A program made the position numbers and the translations under genes. Below are positions 35,287-44,783 of a stretch of DNA of 64,000 nucleotides, piece by piece. Source of the DNA: Spartobacteria bacterium. GTDB lineage: Bacteria; Verrucomicrobiota; Verrucomicrobiia; Chthoniobacterales; UBA10450. Below the pieces are notes generated by a model that worked only from the letters and a program-made list of their open reading frames with translations, was not told the DNA's origin and ran no database searches. Numbering within the stretch: position 1 is the first letter of the stretch; every line of letters begins with the position of its first letter. The stretch spans positions 1-64,000 of the forward strand of contig PNAS01000048.1 of the NCBI GenBank assembly GCA_003169695.1, written 5' to 3'.

Positions 35287-37075
35287 CCGGAGAGCGAAAC
35301 AGTTGCGAGCGCTTGGCGTAGTGGCCCAGGACAACGATGCTCCACACACGCGTCCAGTGCAGGCGGCCGCGCTGAAACGCGCCACTGATTTCGTTAACCA
35401 ACGCTTGAGGGAGCAGCCGGCGTGAAACTGTTTCGCGCAGCCCCTCTTCTACAAAGGAAGCGAGCGGCCCGAGCATCCAGACTTTCATGGGCAAGACGAA
35501 GCCTGCCTTCGGGCGGCGGTACACGGAAGGAGGAAGAAGATCGCGGCACGCTTCCACAAGCAATCCCTTGGGTCCCGGATATCGTTTCTTCGCCGCCTCC
35601 GGAAGTCCCAGGACATACTCGACGAGTTCGTGATCGAGGAAGGGGACGCGCAGCTCGAGGGAAACGGCCATGCTCATTTGATCTGCGTCGCGCAGCAGCA
35701 TTCGACGCATGTAGCCGGTCAGTTCCGCCCAACTCACGCGCGCGTAATCGTCCGGCAGCTCGACGGGGCATTCGAAGGGGGCCGGCGAACTTGGAAGCCC
35801 CGCGCGACGGATCATGTCATCGGTGAAAAATCGCCTGCGCCATCTGGCCAGCTCACCTGCACCGGCATTGTCGGGAAGATCTGCCAACCGGTCGCCAACT
35901 CTGGCAACGCTCCCGAGGATCCTCCGAAAGGGGCGCGGTAATCCGGCGATTAGCTTGAGTCGAGGAACATCACGGAAACTGGGATAACCGCCGAACAATT
36001 CGTCACCGCCGAGACCCGACAATGCCACTTTCACACCATGCGCCGCCACCGCGCGCGAGACGATGTAGGTGTTGATCGCATCGACTGATGGCAGATCGAG
36101 CTTCTCGACCGCTTCCGTCACCGAGTGAAGCACTTCTTCCTCCGAAAGTTGAATCCGATGATGTTCCGTCCGGTAACGTTCTGCGATCTCCTGCGCAATC
36201 GCCGTTTCGTCGAATTCGGCAATGTCGAAACCGATGGAGAATGTCTGCAGCTTTTTCTCTAATTTTTGCGCGGCCACCGCGGTCACGATGGACGAGTCAA
36301 TCCCGCCGCTGAGAAAACTGGCGACTGGGACGTCGGAGAGAAGATGTTCATCCACGGCCAGGTCGATCAGATCGCGCACTTGCCGGAGAATGTTATCCGT
36401 CGAAGAAGCAAAGATTTTACGCGATGGCCAATATCTCCATGTCCCGATTTGTCCCTGACGCGTGATCGTCATGGCGTGGCCGGCAGGCAAGACGCGGAGG
36501 TTGGAGTAAAGAAGATTTCCTTCGGGGCAGGCGCCCCATTGCAGATAGCCTGAAATGGATTGCCCTGTGATTCCGCTCGATCCGGGGGCGACGAGCATTC
36601 TCACTTCCGAAGCGGCGCGGAGGCCATTCGCATCCATTGTGTAATAGAGCGGTTTTATTCCGAGGCGGTCGCGCGCGAAAAATAATTCGTCACGCGCGGC
36701 GTCATAGATCGCGAAGGCAAACATTCCCTTGAGGTGGTCGAGCACGTCACGACCCCAGCGCGCATAGCCCTGCAAGAGTGTCTCGGTATCGCTCGTGCCT
36801 TTCCAATTTACGTCCGGCCCCAGGCGCGCGCGCAACGCCCGGTGATTATAGATTTCGCCGTTCACCACAATCACATTGCCGGTGGCCGGGTCTGTCATCG
36901 GTTGCGCGCCGGACGGGGAAAGATCGACGATCGCCAGCCGCGTGTTGCCCAACCAGCATCCGCCATCCGGGGACGTCCATTCTCCTGAAGAGTCCGGGCC
37001 GCGATGTCTGATCAGCTGGAGGTCCAGCGGCTTTGCGGGACCGTTTAGACTCAAGTGAACTGCAATTCCGCACAT
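35255..37075 (-). CDS. asnB: Asparagine synthase-like glutamine amidotransferase
   Basis: The 606-residue protein has an N-terminal class II glutaminase with nucleophile Cys2 (MCGIAVHLSLNG) and RHRGPD. The synthetase domain has the PP-loop SFLSGGIDSSIVTA and the later GLGGDELFGGYPSF. It is the normal length of AsnB. It makes asparagine from aspartate, ATP and glutamine, but copies inside polysaccharide clusters may amidate sugar or amino acid substituents instead. Here it sits between an acyltransferase and a glycosyltransferase on the same unit. The name is by homology only. Confidence 0.88.
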   Translation of the reverse strand: MCGIAVHLSLNGPAKPLDLQLIRHRGPDSSGEWTSPDGGCWLGNTRLAIVDLSPSGAQPMTDPATGNVIVVNGEIYNHRALRARLGPDVNWKGTSDTETLLQGYARWGRDVLDHLKGMFAFAIYDAARDELFFARDRLGIKPLYYTMDANGLRAASEVRMLVAPGSSGITGQSISGYLQWGACPEGNLLYSNLRVLPAGHAMTITRQGQIGTWRYWPSRKIFASSTDNILRQVRDLIDLAVDEHLLSDVPVASFLSGGIDSSIVTAVAAQKLEKKLQTFSIGFDIAEFDETAIAQEIAERYRTEHHRIQLSEEEVLHSVTEAVEKLDLPSVDAINTYIVSRAVAAHGVKVALSGLGGDELFGGYPSFRDVPRLKLIAGLPRPFRRILGSVARVGDRLADLPDNAGAGELARWRRRFFTDDMIRRAGLPSSPAPFECPVELPDDYARVSWAELTGYMRRMLLRDADQMSMAVSLELRVPFLDHELVEYVLGLPEAAKKRYPGPKGLLVEACRDLLPPSVYRRPKAGFVLPMKVWMLGPLASFVEEGLRETVSRRLLPQALVNEISGAFQRGRLHWTRVWSIVVLGHYAKRSQLFRSPDEDTPIHSLS

Positions 37076-37107
37076 GTTGCTTTATCCCGCGCGCGGTTGA
37101 CGCGCGG

Positions 37108-37776
37108 CTACCAGACGAATCCCCCGGTGCGGCGGAAATATTCCATGTCTTGCGACAGGTCCTTCAATGGTTTCGCCGGAACGCCCCCGTAGAGGCGATA
37201 AGGTTCATCCCATTTCTTGTTGAGAAGCGATTGGGCGCCGAGAACCGAATGATGCGGCAGACTGCTCCCACCCAACATCACACAATTCGTACCGACAAAG
37301 CAGTATTCTCCAATGTCGATTGGCTCCGCTGATTGCCGACCGGCTTCGAGATCGATGCTGTGCGTGATGAGCTGAGATCGAAATCCGCCGACGGTGGCGA
37401 ATGCACCAATGCGCACACGCGCGGTGCAGTCAATCAAATGCCGGCTGCTAATCCCGGCATGGGTTTCGACGACAAGCTCGGGGCGCCGTTCCGTTTGATG
37501 TGCGAAATGCCGGCTCGTGCCCGTGGGGAAGCCGGTGATCCAATTCAGCTGTCCGATGATTGCGTGGGCCCCGAGATGCAGCAGGTCGATGTTCTTGCAA
37601 AGAGTAAAGTGCCCGATACGGGAGTTCTCCTCCATGATCAAGCGCCGTGGAAAAATCCAGCAGAAGCCGATGTAACTGCTGGGATGAATTGAATAGCCGA
37701 ACTGTTTCTCCAGCAAGGAACGCCGCAGTTGCCACGGAAGCAGCACCGAAAGGGACATCAGGATTTGCTTCATCAT
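37108..37776 (-). CDS. Beta-helix acyltransferase-like protein
   Basis: The 222-residue protein shows a degenerate left-handed beta-helix. Irregular hexapeptides (for example IGHFTLCKNIDLLHLG, VRIGAFATVGG) span residues 40-190, and the end reads YRLYGGVPAKPLKDLS, typical of acyltransferases. An insertion around residues 85-110 (HQTERRPELVVETHAG) is unusual. It resembles WcaB/WcaF-like acetyltransferases loosely and may modify a sugar of the repeat unit. The start overlaps the stop of the upstream GT4 gene by four bases; a second ATG follows directly. Confidence 0.75.
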   Translation of the reverse strand: MMKQILMSLSVLLPWQLRRSLLEKQFGYSIHPSSYIGFCWIFPRRLIMEENSRIGHFTLCKNIDLLHLGAHAIIGQLNWITGFPTGTSRHFAHQTERRPELVVETHAGISSRHLIDCTARVRIGAFATVGGFRSQLITHSIDLEAGRQSAEPIDIGEYCFVGTNCVMLGGSSLPHHSVLGAQSLLNKKWDEPYRLYGGVPAKPLKDLSQDMEYFRRTGGFVW

Positions 37777-38897
37777 ACCGGCGCGAGCGAGCGATAGAGC
37801 TCGCAGTATTTCGCGATCATGCGCACGGAAGAAAATCGCTTTGCGTTCTCGAGCGCCTTCGCGCTCCAGGGCTCGCGTTCCGCACGGTTCGTGAGACGCA
37901 AAAGATCAGCGGCGAATCCCGCTTCGTCCTCGACGTCGTGAGTCAGCCCCGCGTTTCCGGCCACTTCTGTCATCGGTTCACGATCGGTGCAGATGACCGG
38001 GCAGCCACAGGCATGCGCCTCGGCGATGGGCCAGCCGAAACCTTCGAAAGTCGAAGGAAAAAGCAGCACGGTCGCGCAGTTGTATAGCGCTTCGAGTAGT
38101 TCGCTCGTTGCATGAGGGACCTCGACCACCCGATCCAAGACGCCCAATTGCCGGCCCAACGCACGGAGCGCGTCCGAGAGCGGTTCTCCGGCGAAAACGA
38201 GCGACCCGTTCCACTGATCTTTGCAGCGCGCGAAAATGCGCAGGACGCCTTCGCGATTTTTCCGCTGCAAGTTCGAGCCGACGTGCAGGACGAACGATAT
38301 GCCAGGCGCGAGAACGGAATGTTCCGCCAATCGTGCACGAGCTTCGTGCGGAGGAAGCTCCCGATATGGATAGTTCAAGCCCAGTAAGATCACTGCCAGC
38401 TTGGGTTTCCCGTCCCGGCATGTCACGAGTCTCCGAGCGTCTTCAAGTGTCGCCTGCGACACACAACTTATGACCGCCGCTTCCTCCAGACCGGAGATGA
38501 TCCAACGCTGAAGCAGCTTTCCGGTGGAGCTGGCTGGACAATCGGTTTGTTCGCCCAATGCGCCCCGAACGGCGAGCAGATCGTGGCAGGTAGAGACCAC
38601 CGGCACGCCGCGAATGTGCTGTGCGTACATCGCATTCGAGTGATCGCAGATATGGACCAACGCAGGCGCAGCTTTCAATTTGCTCCGCAGCCGCTGCGGA
38701 AAGAGGACGAACTTATCGATATAAGCCAGCCATTTCGCGACGAAGCCGCCCGCATATCGAAAGCGCCCAAAAAACGGCTGCGGCTGAATCAGTTCTGCCG
38801 GGACGCCCGCGGCGGTCAGGCCATCCAGCATCATCAGGGCGAAGCGATGCATGCTTTGCTGGCGATCGGGCGGGTAGTTACCGATCAACAGAACCAT
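37773..38897 (-). CDS. Glycosyltransferase family 4 protein (mannosyltransferase-like)
   Basis: From the ATG at 38897 (MVLLIGNYPPDRQQSM) the protein has 374 residues. CHDLLAVRGALG and SQATLEDARRLV in the N-terminal domain, and LHVGSNLQRKN, PSTFEGFGWPIAEAHACG and CTDREPMTEVAG in the C-terminal one, fit the GT4 type common in exopolysaccharide assembly. The start overlaps the Wzy-like gene by 20 bases. Confidence 0.9.
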   Translation of the reverse strand: MVLLIGNYPPDRQQSMHRFALMMLDGLTAAGVPAELIQPQPFFGRFRYAGGFVAKWLAYIDKFVLFPQRLRSKLKAAPALVHICDHSNAMYAQHIRGVPVVSTCHDLLAVRGALGEQTDCPASSTGKLLQRWIISGLEEAAVISCVSQATLEDARRLVTCRDGKPKLAVILLGLNYPYRELPPHEARARLAEHSVLAPGISFVLHVGSNLQRKNREGVLRIFARCKDQWNGSLVFAGEPLSDALRALGRQLGVLDRVVEVPHATSELLEALYNCATVLLFPSTFEGFGWPIAEAHACGCPVICTDREPMTEVAGNAGLTHDVEDEAGFAADLLRLTNRAEREPWSAKALENAKRFSSVRMIAKYCELYRSLAPV

Positions 38898-40317
38898 TGC
38901 TTTTATCGCGTGGAGCAGCGGGACCATGCATACGATCGGCATAGGCCGAGCGGCGTCGCACGACTCGCTCGCTCGCTTCTGCGCTTTTTATGGGGGCAGT
39001 GGCCGCAATCTCGCTTTCGTCGTCAGCATTTCGCGCCGCCAAAGCGAGACCTGTGGTGAAAACAGCGAAACCCAGAATCGTAGGCGGACCGAATTGCCCA
39101 TTCATCAGTGGCAGGCCACTCGAACTGAAAAGCAAAAGCGGCAGGACATTGCCGCGCCGCACTGATTGCAGACAGAGCAATCCGATGCGGACCACCACAC
39201 CGCAACGCCAGAGCAAAAAAGCGAGGCCAAGGACGGGTCCGCTCTCGAGAAGCATGCGAGCCCACTCGCCTTCCGAAAGAAGGAAAGTGTTTTCGCCCGT
39301 GAGGAACTTTGCGCCGGCGTTGGTGCCGATGCCCAAGCCGTAACCGAAAAACGGCGCATTGGGAAAGACGTGAACGCCTTCTGAAAAACCTTCAAACACC
39401 CGCGCGATCAGACCTACCGCGATCGAATGTTCTTCCGATTCGGCTACATCGCTAAACCGCGTCGTCAAGACGTTAAGACCCTCCTTGAAGACGGGTGTCT
39501 GCGTCACAATGAACCCGAGGATGACTGTCACGAGCAATGCTTGTCCGAAGCGATTGACCGCGCCGGGGCGCAGGAAGAGGACGAGCAGGAGGGACGAAAC
39601 CACTACGGCACACGCGCCTACCACCGAGCGGCTGCCTGAGACAGCGACCCCGATGAGAAGAGCGATACCAGCGGCAAACAGCACCCAATTCTTGTAGACA
39701 CCGCGCTTCAGGGCCGCCCAGACCAGGAAACCAGTGGCCAGGGCGAAATAGGCGACCACCCCCACAACAAAGGAGAACGTCCCGGCCGTGCGAACTTTTC
39801 CCAACGCCGCTGTCATCATTTCGCCCTCTCCACTGGCGGTCCGATTAAGCAACGCGTCCGGCGCCGCGCGAAACTGCGCGACCATGAGGAGTGACATGGG
39901 CACGACGAGAAGCAGCGACCACCACCCGATCCGCTTCACATCTTCCGGCCGCAGCACGCGCGGCATCAAAAAAATCAGCGGCAAGTGAAGGAAATCCGCG
40001 CGAAAACCGAACCCACTTACGAGGGCGATCCGGCCAGGTGGGAGATAAGGCCAAAGCGCGATGAAACTCACCGCCAAAGACAAAAAGGCAATGATGGCGA
40101 GCGACACCACCCAGGCATTGCGCGGAAACACCCGGGCTCGAATCGCGAGAAGGTAAATGAGCAGGACGACTGGATCGCGGACGATGAGGAGTGGATTCGA
40201 AAGTTGAGGCAGCACCCACTTGCGCAGCGCGCCCTCGAGCAAGAGCAGCCAAAAATATAGCCAGATGAGCCGGCGGATGTGCCGGATCGTCGGGTTTTCG
40301 GGGTTGTTCGGGTTCAT
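38878..40317 (-). CDS. Wzy-like O-antigen polymerase/ligase family membrane protein
   Basis: From the ATG at 40317 (MNPNNPENPTIRHIRRLIWL) the protein has 479 residues and about eleven membrane segments. The central SGSRSVVGACAVVV and the periplasmic loop FFGYGLGIGTNAGAKFLTGE, ending in EWARMLLESGPVLG, resemble the polymerase family. It would polymerise lipid-linked repeat units delivered by a flippase. It is a separate protein from the TPR-fused ligase at 27-29 kb, so polymerisation and transfer may be split. The start overlaps the GT4 gene stop (ATGA). Confidence 0.82.
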   Translation of the reverse strand: MNPNNPENPTIRHIRRLIWLYFWLLLLEGALRKWVLPQLSNPLLIVRDPVVLLIYLLAIRARVFPRNAWVVSLAIIAFLSLAVSFIALWPYLPPGRIALVSGFGFRADFLHLPLIFLMPRVLRPEDVKRIGWWSLLLVVPMSLLMVAQFRAAPDALLNRTASGEGEMMTAALGKVRTAGTFSFVVGVVAYFALATGFLVWAALKRGVYKNWVLFAAGIALLIGVAVSGSRSVVGACAVVVSSLLLVLFLRPGAVNRFGQALLVTVILGFIVTQTPVFKEGLNVLTTRFSDVAESEEHSIAVGLIARVFEGFSEGVHVFPNAPFFGYGLGIGTNAGAKFLTGENTFLLSEGEWARMLLESGPVLGLAFLLWRCGVVVRIGLLCLQSVRRGNVLPLLLFSSSGLPLMNGQFGPPTILGFAVFTTGLALAARNADDESEIAATAPIKSAEASERVVRRRSAYADRMHGPAAPRDKSNGSVDR

Positions 40318-41558
40318 TCGCCAGTCAAGAATCGGATCGCGGCGAGGATTTTTTCGCCGTAACCATGCCAGGTAAGTTCGCTCGCCCGTCTTTGGGCTGC
40401 AATCGCCATGCCAGAGATGCTCGCACGGTTCGTTGCGCACCAGTTTATTTTTTCCGCAATTGCCTCGGGCGCGCGAATTGGTATGAGAAAGCCGGTTTCC
40501 CCTTCCGCGATCAAGTCGTCGCCCCCGGCATTCTTTGTGACGATTAAGGGAAGACCGCACGCCATCGCCTCCTGCTGCACGAGGGCGCGGCCTTCCACGA
40601 TCGAGGGCAAAACGAGAACGTCACAGGTCCGCATCAGCCGGAGCACATCGCGATGCGGACGCGGTGGTTCATAAATGAAGCGGGGAAATTGTTCGCGATA
40701 CCAGGTCAACGGGCGCAAGAGCGAGCCCATGACGACAAGCTCGATCTCTTTCGAAGCGACAAGCTTCATCGCCGCGAAAAGATCGGCCAGGCCTTTCCTT
40801 TGCGTGAGAGCGCCTGCGAAAAGGATGCGCATCGGTCCCTTGTTCGGTTTGCGTTCAGCAAGCTCGACCTGCTCAAGAGACGGTGAGCCAAACGGTGCGA
40901 CCACGCATGGCTTGGAAGCGCGCGCGCTTTCCGGCAGCGAATCCAGGACAAAAGCACTGGGGCAAATCACGAGTTCGGCGAGATCGAGTTCGCGCGTTTT
41001 GCGCGCGAGCTTTTCTTCGGAATCACGCGTGCCGCCCAGCGTGGGTTCCCACTCCGGATAGCGCTGCGCCTCTTCTTGCAAGAGACGCTGGACGCTTTGC
41101 CAGTACGCGATGGGCAAATCGTAGATGCGACGTACCCCGATGTCTTGCGCCGTTTCAAACAATCGCTCCGCGCAATCTTCATAAGCGTAAACGGCGCGGA
41201 TGCTCTGCCTCTGATGAGATTCGCGCAGGGAGTCGGCCGCGAATTTGTCGAGCTCGCGCCAGACTCGATCAATGCTGGCCCATCCCCGCTCGTGCTCGAC
41301 CAACCATTGTTGGCGCATCTTTTGAGCCATGAGCCGGACGATCTCGCGCGCCGGGAAAATCTTTATTTTGTAATGCGGCAGCTCATAACCGCGGCGCGCC
41401 ATTTGGGAGCGCAATTTCGGTGGAAGCTCATGCACGAGCGGCGAAGCATTGGACCAACCGAGCGCGGTTACGAACTTCGCGAGCAGTCCAGCCTGGTCGA
41501 GTGCGCTTAAGACCGCGCGCACGTTCGCGTTTCCAAACGGATGCGCGAGCAGAATCAT
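40314..41558 (-). CDS. Glycosyltransferase family 4 protein
   Basis: The 414-residue protein starts LLAHPFGNANVRAVLSAL, an unusual N-terminus. The C-terminal GT-B domain is clear: FAGALTQRKGLADLFAAM, then LPSIVEGRALVQQEAMACGLP. The acceptor side (CAERLFETAQDIGVRRIYDL) is poorly conserved. The start overlaps the stop of the next GT4 gene by one base (TGATG), and its stop overlaps the polymerase start. Confidence 0.88.
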   Translation of the reverse strand: MILLAHPFGNANVRAVLSALDQAGLLAKFVTALGWSNASPLVHELPPKLRSQMARRGYELPHYKIKIFPAREIVRLMAQKMRQQWLVEHERGWASIDRVWRELDKFAADSLRESHQRQSIRAVYAYEDCAERLFETAQDIGVRRIYDLPIAYWQSVQRLLQEEAQRYPEWEPTLGGTRDSEEKLARKTRELDLAELVICPSAFVLDSLPESARASKPCVVAPFGSPSLEQVELAERKPNKGPMRILFAGALTQRKGLADLFAAMKLVASKEIELVVMGSLLRPLTWYREQFPRFIYEPPRPHRDVLRLMRTCDVLVLPSIVEGRALVQQEAMACGLPLIVTKNAGGDDLIAEGETGFLIPIRAPEAIAEKINWCATNRASISGMAIAAQRRASELTWHGYGEKILAAIRFLTGE

Positions 41559-42619
41559 CAGGTTCCTTCCACCGGCTCGGCCTGGAGGATTCGTCGATAA
41601 GCCCGCGCGTAAAATTCTATCGGCTCAAGCTCGATCGCGAGCTCTTCCCGGGTTAGGTGCGCGCGTTCCGCATATTCCGCTTCGCTCATCTGCGACGCTT
41701 GCTCGAGCAGTTTCGCCAGGCCCGCGACATCGCCTGGTTCGCAGCTAAGCGCCTGCCGGCCGCCCGCTTCCGGTAATCCACCATCGCGCGTGATGATGCA
41801 CGGGACTCCAAGGTGACGCGCCTCGATCGCAGTCAGCCCGAAATCTTCTCTGGTGTTCGGCGGAACGACGACCCAACGCGTCTTCTTCATCTGCTGCGCC
41901 TTCGTCTCTTCATCCACAAAACCAAGGACGCGAATGCCAGTCACGCCCCGCCTTTGAATTGCGTATTCGATCAGGCTGCGCAGCGGTCCGTCGCCCATGA
42001 GAACGAGTGGCCATTTGTCTCGATCGAGGTCCGCCTGCGTGTACGCATCGAGGAGGGTATCGATTCCCTTGTTCGCAATCCAGCGGCCGATGAACGCGAA
42101 GCCCGCGCGCTCGTCCGGCCGTGTCCAACCTTCGGGCAATTTCGATGTGGTCGCGACCTTCCGGCTGCCTGGCCGCTTCCTATCTCCTTCCCAAGTGTCC
42201 CAGACAAACTGCGAGTTATACCAGCGCGCGTCCGCAAATTTCGCGCTCAGGCGCCAGAGAATCCGATGCGCGTTCAGCTCGCGCGGCATATAATTGTGGA
42301 TCGTCAGGACAAGGCGCTTGCGCAAAAGTTTGGCCAAAGCGACAACGTCCGGCGACGCATTCTGCAGATGCACGACGTCCGCCCATCGGATCGCGCCCGC
42401 CAGGTCTTTGTCGGCGCGCTCGCAAAACTCGACCGGCTCGTTCTGCAACATCGTCTTGAGACTGGGTTGCCGGGCAAAATGCTTTGTTTTCTTGAAACAG
42501 ACGCGGACCTCGAAATCCGGTTCCTTCCGAACCGCCTCCGCGACAGCGAGGACGAAAGCTTCAATGCCGCCGTATGCGCCCTGACACGGACTAACGAGAA
42601 GTAGTTTGATCGGCTTCAC
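41558..42619 (-). CDS. Glycosyltransferase family 4 protein
   Basis: The 353-residue GT-B protein has the N-terminal SPCQGAYGGIEAFVLAVAEA loop, HNYMPRELNAHRILWR, and in the C-terminal domain GRWIANKGIDTLLDAY, VPPNTREDFGLTAIEARHLG (two Glu) and CIITRDGGLPE. The donor is unknown. Its start overlaps the next gene's stop by four bases (ATGA). Confidence 0.9.
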   Translation of the reverse strand: MKPIKLLLVSPCQGAYGGIEAFVLAVAEAVRKEPDFEVRVCFKKTKHFARQPSLKTMLQNEPVEFCERADKDLAGAIRWADVVHLQNASPDVVALAKLLRKRLVLTIHNYMPRELNAHRILWRLSAKFADARWYNSQFVWDTWEGDRKRPGSRKVATTSKLPEGWTRPDERAGFAFIGRWIANKGIDTLLDAYTQADLDRDKWPLVLMGDGPLRSLIEYAIQRRGVTGIRVLGFVDEETKAQQMKKTRWVVVPPNTREDFGLTAIEARHLGVPCIITRDGGLPEAGGRQALSCEPGDVAGLAKLLEQASQMSEAEYAERAHLTREELAIELEPIEFYARAYRRILQAEPVEGT

Positions 42620-43689
42620 ACTTCTAAAGCTCGCGCGATTTGATGGGCGATGTCAGGCCACGCTGCAGTCCGCTCCTGCCATTGCCGGAGCTTTTCACTA
42701 CGCGATTTCAATTCCGTCCGCGCAACGCCTTTCAGCAACTCAGCGGGCGAGGTCAGCAGAGAAAGAGGCTCTGGCTTCGATGCGTCCGCGTAACACGAGA
42801 TAATATTCAAGCCGTGAGTCGCGGCGGCCATGAAAGTGCCCGATTTGGTAATACTAAGTTCGTCCTGCGCCGAGAGTGCAAACTCGCATGCCAAGAGCAG
42901 TTCGGAAATTTTCTCCTCCGGAAGCGGTCCTCGTTGATCGAAGCCTTCGATCAACTCGAGCTCCATCAAAAGCGCGAGTTCTTCGTCATCTCCCTCCCGC
43001 GACCGGCCCGCACCCGCGGTCACGATTTTCCGGATTTTTCCAGCGGCACCAAGCGACTTCAGCTCAGGATACATCTTTCGCAAGGTGCGAAGCCGCGAAC
43101 GTTGCAAACCAAAGAGCACCGCGAGTCCTGTCTCCCTTTCTCCCTCTGTTGCCTGGGCTCGACGAATGTTTGAGCCCACGGGCAAAACCTCAATCGCGCA
43201 TCGCGGCGAAAGGGCAATGAGATGTTCTGCCTGGCTGGGGGTGCTGGTGAAAACCACGTCCGCTACCCGCAACAGTCGGCGGAGATCGCGGCGATGAAGT
43301 TGTTGCAGAATGTAGTTCTTGTTCCAGATCGGCCAGAAAGCCCAAATCTCGTGAAACATGATCGCGAGCGTACCTTGCGACTCTTCTTTCCAGTCGAGCA
43401 ACGCCTTAATTAGCCAGCGCGGATAACCACAACGATCGAAGCCATAGGCGCTATACTGGACGAGCACCTTTCCGTCACGCGCTGGCAATCGAGCGCGAAG
43501 ACCCCGGGCTGTGCCGTCAGTCTCCTCGACTGGATATTGCTCGAAAAGGCGCGCCGGACGGTTTCCGATTCTCGGAACGATCAATCGCAGACCCGCGATG
43601 CGAGGCAAATTCTCCAGCAACCGCCGCGTGTAATCCCCCACTCCACCCGCCGCGAGTTCGGGACAAATGATAACCGTTTCCCCGGTCAC
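42616..43689 (-). CDS. Divergent GT-B-like glycosyltransferase
   Basis: A GTG at 43689 overlaps the previous stop (GTGA) and gives 357 residues, starting VTGETVIICPELAAGGVGDY. The frame is open upstream but that part is not protein-like. GGVGDYTRRLLENL, MFHEIWAFWPIW and TPSQAEHLI suggest a GT-B fold. The C-terminal donor site is divergent: the segment LLACEFALSAQDELSITKSG replaces the usual ExxxxxxxE region. It shares architecture with the neighbour at 43686. The donor is unknown. Confidence 0.7.
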   Translation of the reverse strand: MTGETVIICPELAAGGVGDYTRRLLENLPRIAGLRLIVPRIGNRPARLFEQYPVEETDGTARGLRARLPARDGKVLVQYSAYGFDRCGYPRWLIKALLDWKEESQGTLAIMFHEIWAFWPIWNKNYILQQLHRRDLRRLLRVADVVFTSTPSQAEHLIALSPRCAIEVLPVGSNIRRAQATEGERETGLAVLFGLQRSRLRTLRKMYPELKSLGAAGKIRKIVTAGAGRSREGDDEELALLMELELIEGFDQRGPLPEEKISELLLACEFALSAQDELSITKSGTFMAAATHGLNIISCYADASKPEPLSLLTSPAELLKGVARTELKSRSEKLRQWQERTAAWPDIAHQIARALEV

Positions 43690-44783
43690 GATGCCAGCTC
43701 CTTGGTTTCCGAGAGAACCGCGAGCCGTTTGGCTGTCACAGCCCAATCGGCGTTTTGGTAATACCACGCTTTGAGGGAAACTGTCCTGCTCGCGAGCTCC
43801 ACATCTGAAATCTTCTCCACCTCTTTGGCCGCGATCGCGTAGGAAAGCGGAATAAATTGCATCTCGTCCGCCTTGATGACGGCGGCGCAACCGGTCGCCG
43901 CGCACGCCATGAACGCGCCCGATTTGCTCCACGTCTCAGGTGTTACATTGGTCAGGGCGAATTGGGCGCGGGCGAACAAGCGCGAAACTTCAGCGCTGGG
44001 CAACAATCCGTGAACCACGGCGACTGAGGGCTTCGGCCATCCGTCCATCAATTCATTCGCCTGCCCTGTGAATTTGTCGTCCTCGGGACCAATCAGGTGA
44101 AGGGTGGCCAAACGTCGACTCGCCTGCCAGCTGCGGATTTCCGAGTCGAACCATTGCAGGGTTTGCAATCGCCCGAAGGGCAGGCCGAAAATGATGAATT
44201 CCGTATTCATCCGCGGCTGTGATGAGTTCGCGGTGGGCTCGATGTTCGAGCCAACGGGGATGCAATGGATATCCTCGCGCCCCGACAATTTCCGAAGTAT
44301 CGCAACGTGATTTTCCGTGTTCGTGACCAGGACGTCGGCGATGGCGGCAAGCTGACGAATGATCCGGGCGTTTATTTTTCCGATCAAAAAATGCCGCGAG
44401 AGCCGGGGCAATTTTCCGGGCATTTCGTGGAAAAAAACGGTGAGCCGTCCGTCGGGAAATTTCGCCTTCCACTTCGACAGCACACCGGGTATCCAGGTCG
44501 GGCATCCGAAACGTTGATAGGCGCGGCCGGCATAGTGGAGGAGGACATTTGCCGGACCGGCGCCGTCGAGCGCTTGGCCAAGCTTCCCCGGATCTCCGTT
44601 GAAATCGGTGATCGCATCCCAGCCCAGCAGCGCGCGTGATGCGGCGGCGCCCTCCATGACTAGAAAATCGCCGGACGAGGAATCGTTAGGCCGATGTTTG
44701 TGCGCGAGCCAGCTATGGGTGCCGATTCCGCAGATCTGGGGAGGAAGGCGCGTCGTAATGATGACGAGCGGACGCGCACTCAT
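43686..44783 (-). CDS. Divergent GT-B-like glycosyltransferase, paralogue of neighbour
   Basis: From the ATG at 44783 the protein has 365 residues. The N-terminal RLPPQICGIGTHSWL, FFHEMPGKLPRLSRH and TENHVAILRKLSGREDIHCI correspond in order to segments of the adjacent protein. The end reads AQFALTNVTPETWSKSGAFM, matching LSITKSGTFM of the neighbour. The pair look like a tandem duplication. Its start overlaps the stop of the fused double transferase by four bases. Confidence 0.7.
   Translation of the reverse strand: MSARPLVIITTRLPPQICGIGTHSWLAHKHRPNDSSSGDFLVMEGAAASRALLGWDAITDFNGDPGKLGQALDGAGPANVLLHYAGRAYQRFGCPTWIPGVLSKWKAKFPDGRLTVFFHEMPGKLPRLSRHFLIGKINARIIRQLAAIADVLVTNTENHVAILRKLSGREDIHCIPVGSNIEPTANSSQPRMNTEFIIFGLPFGRLQTLQWFDSEIRSWQASRRLATLHLIGPEDDKFTGQANELMDGWPKPSVAVVHGLLPSAEVSRLFARAQFALTNVTPETWSKSGAFMACAATGCAAVIKADEMQFIPLSYAIAAKEVEKISDVELASRTVSLKAWYYQNADWAVTAKRLAVLSETKELAS

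Noticed and set aside
43690-43932. 81-residue N-terminal extension of the glycosyltransferase at 42616
   Set aside because: It overlaps the intact upstream gene and reads as Arg/Gly-rich shadow; the GTG at 43689 overlapping the stop (GTGA) is the plausible start.
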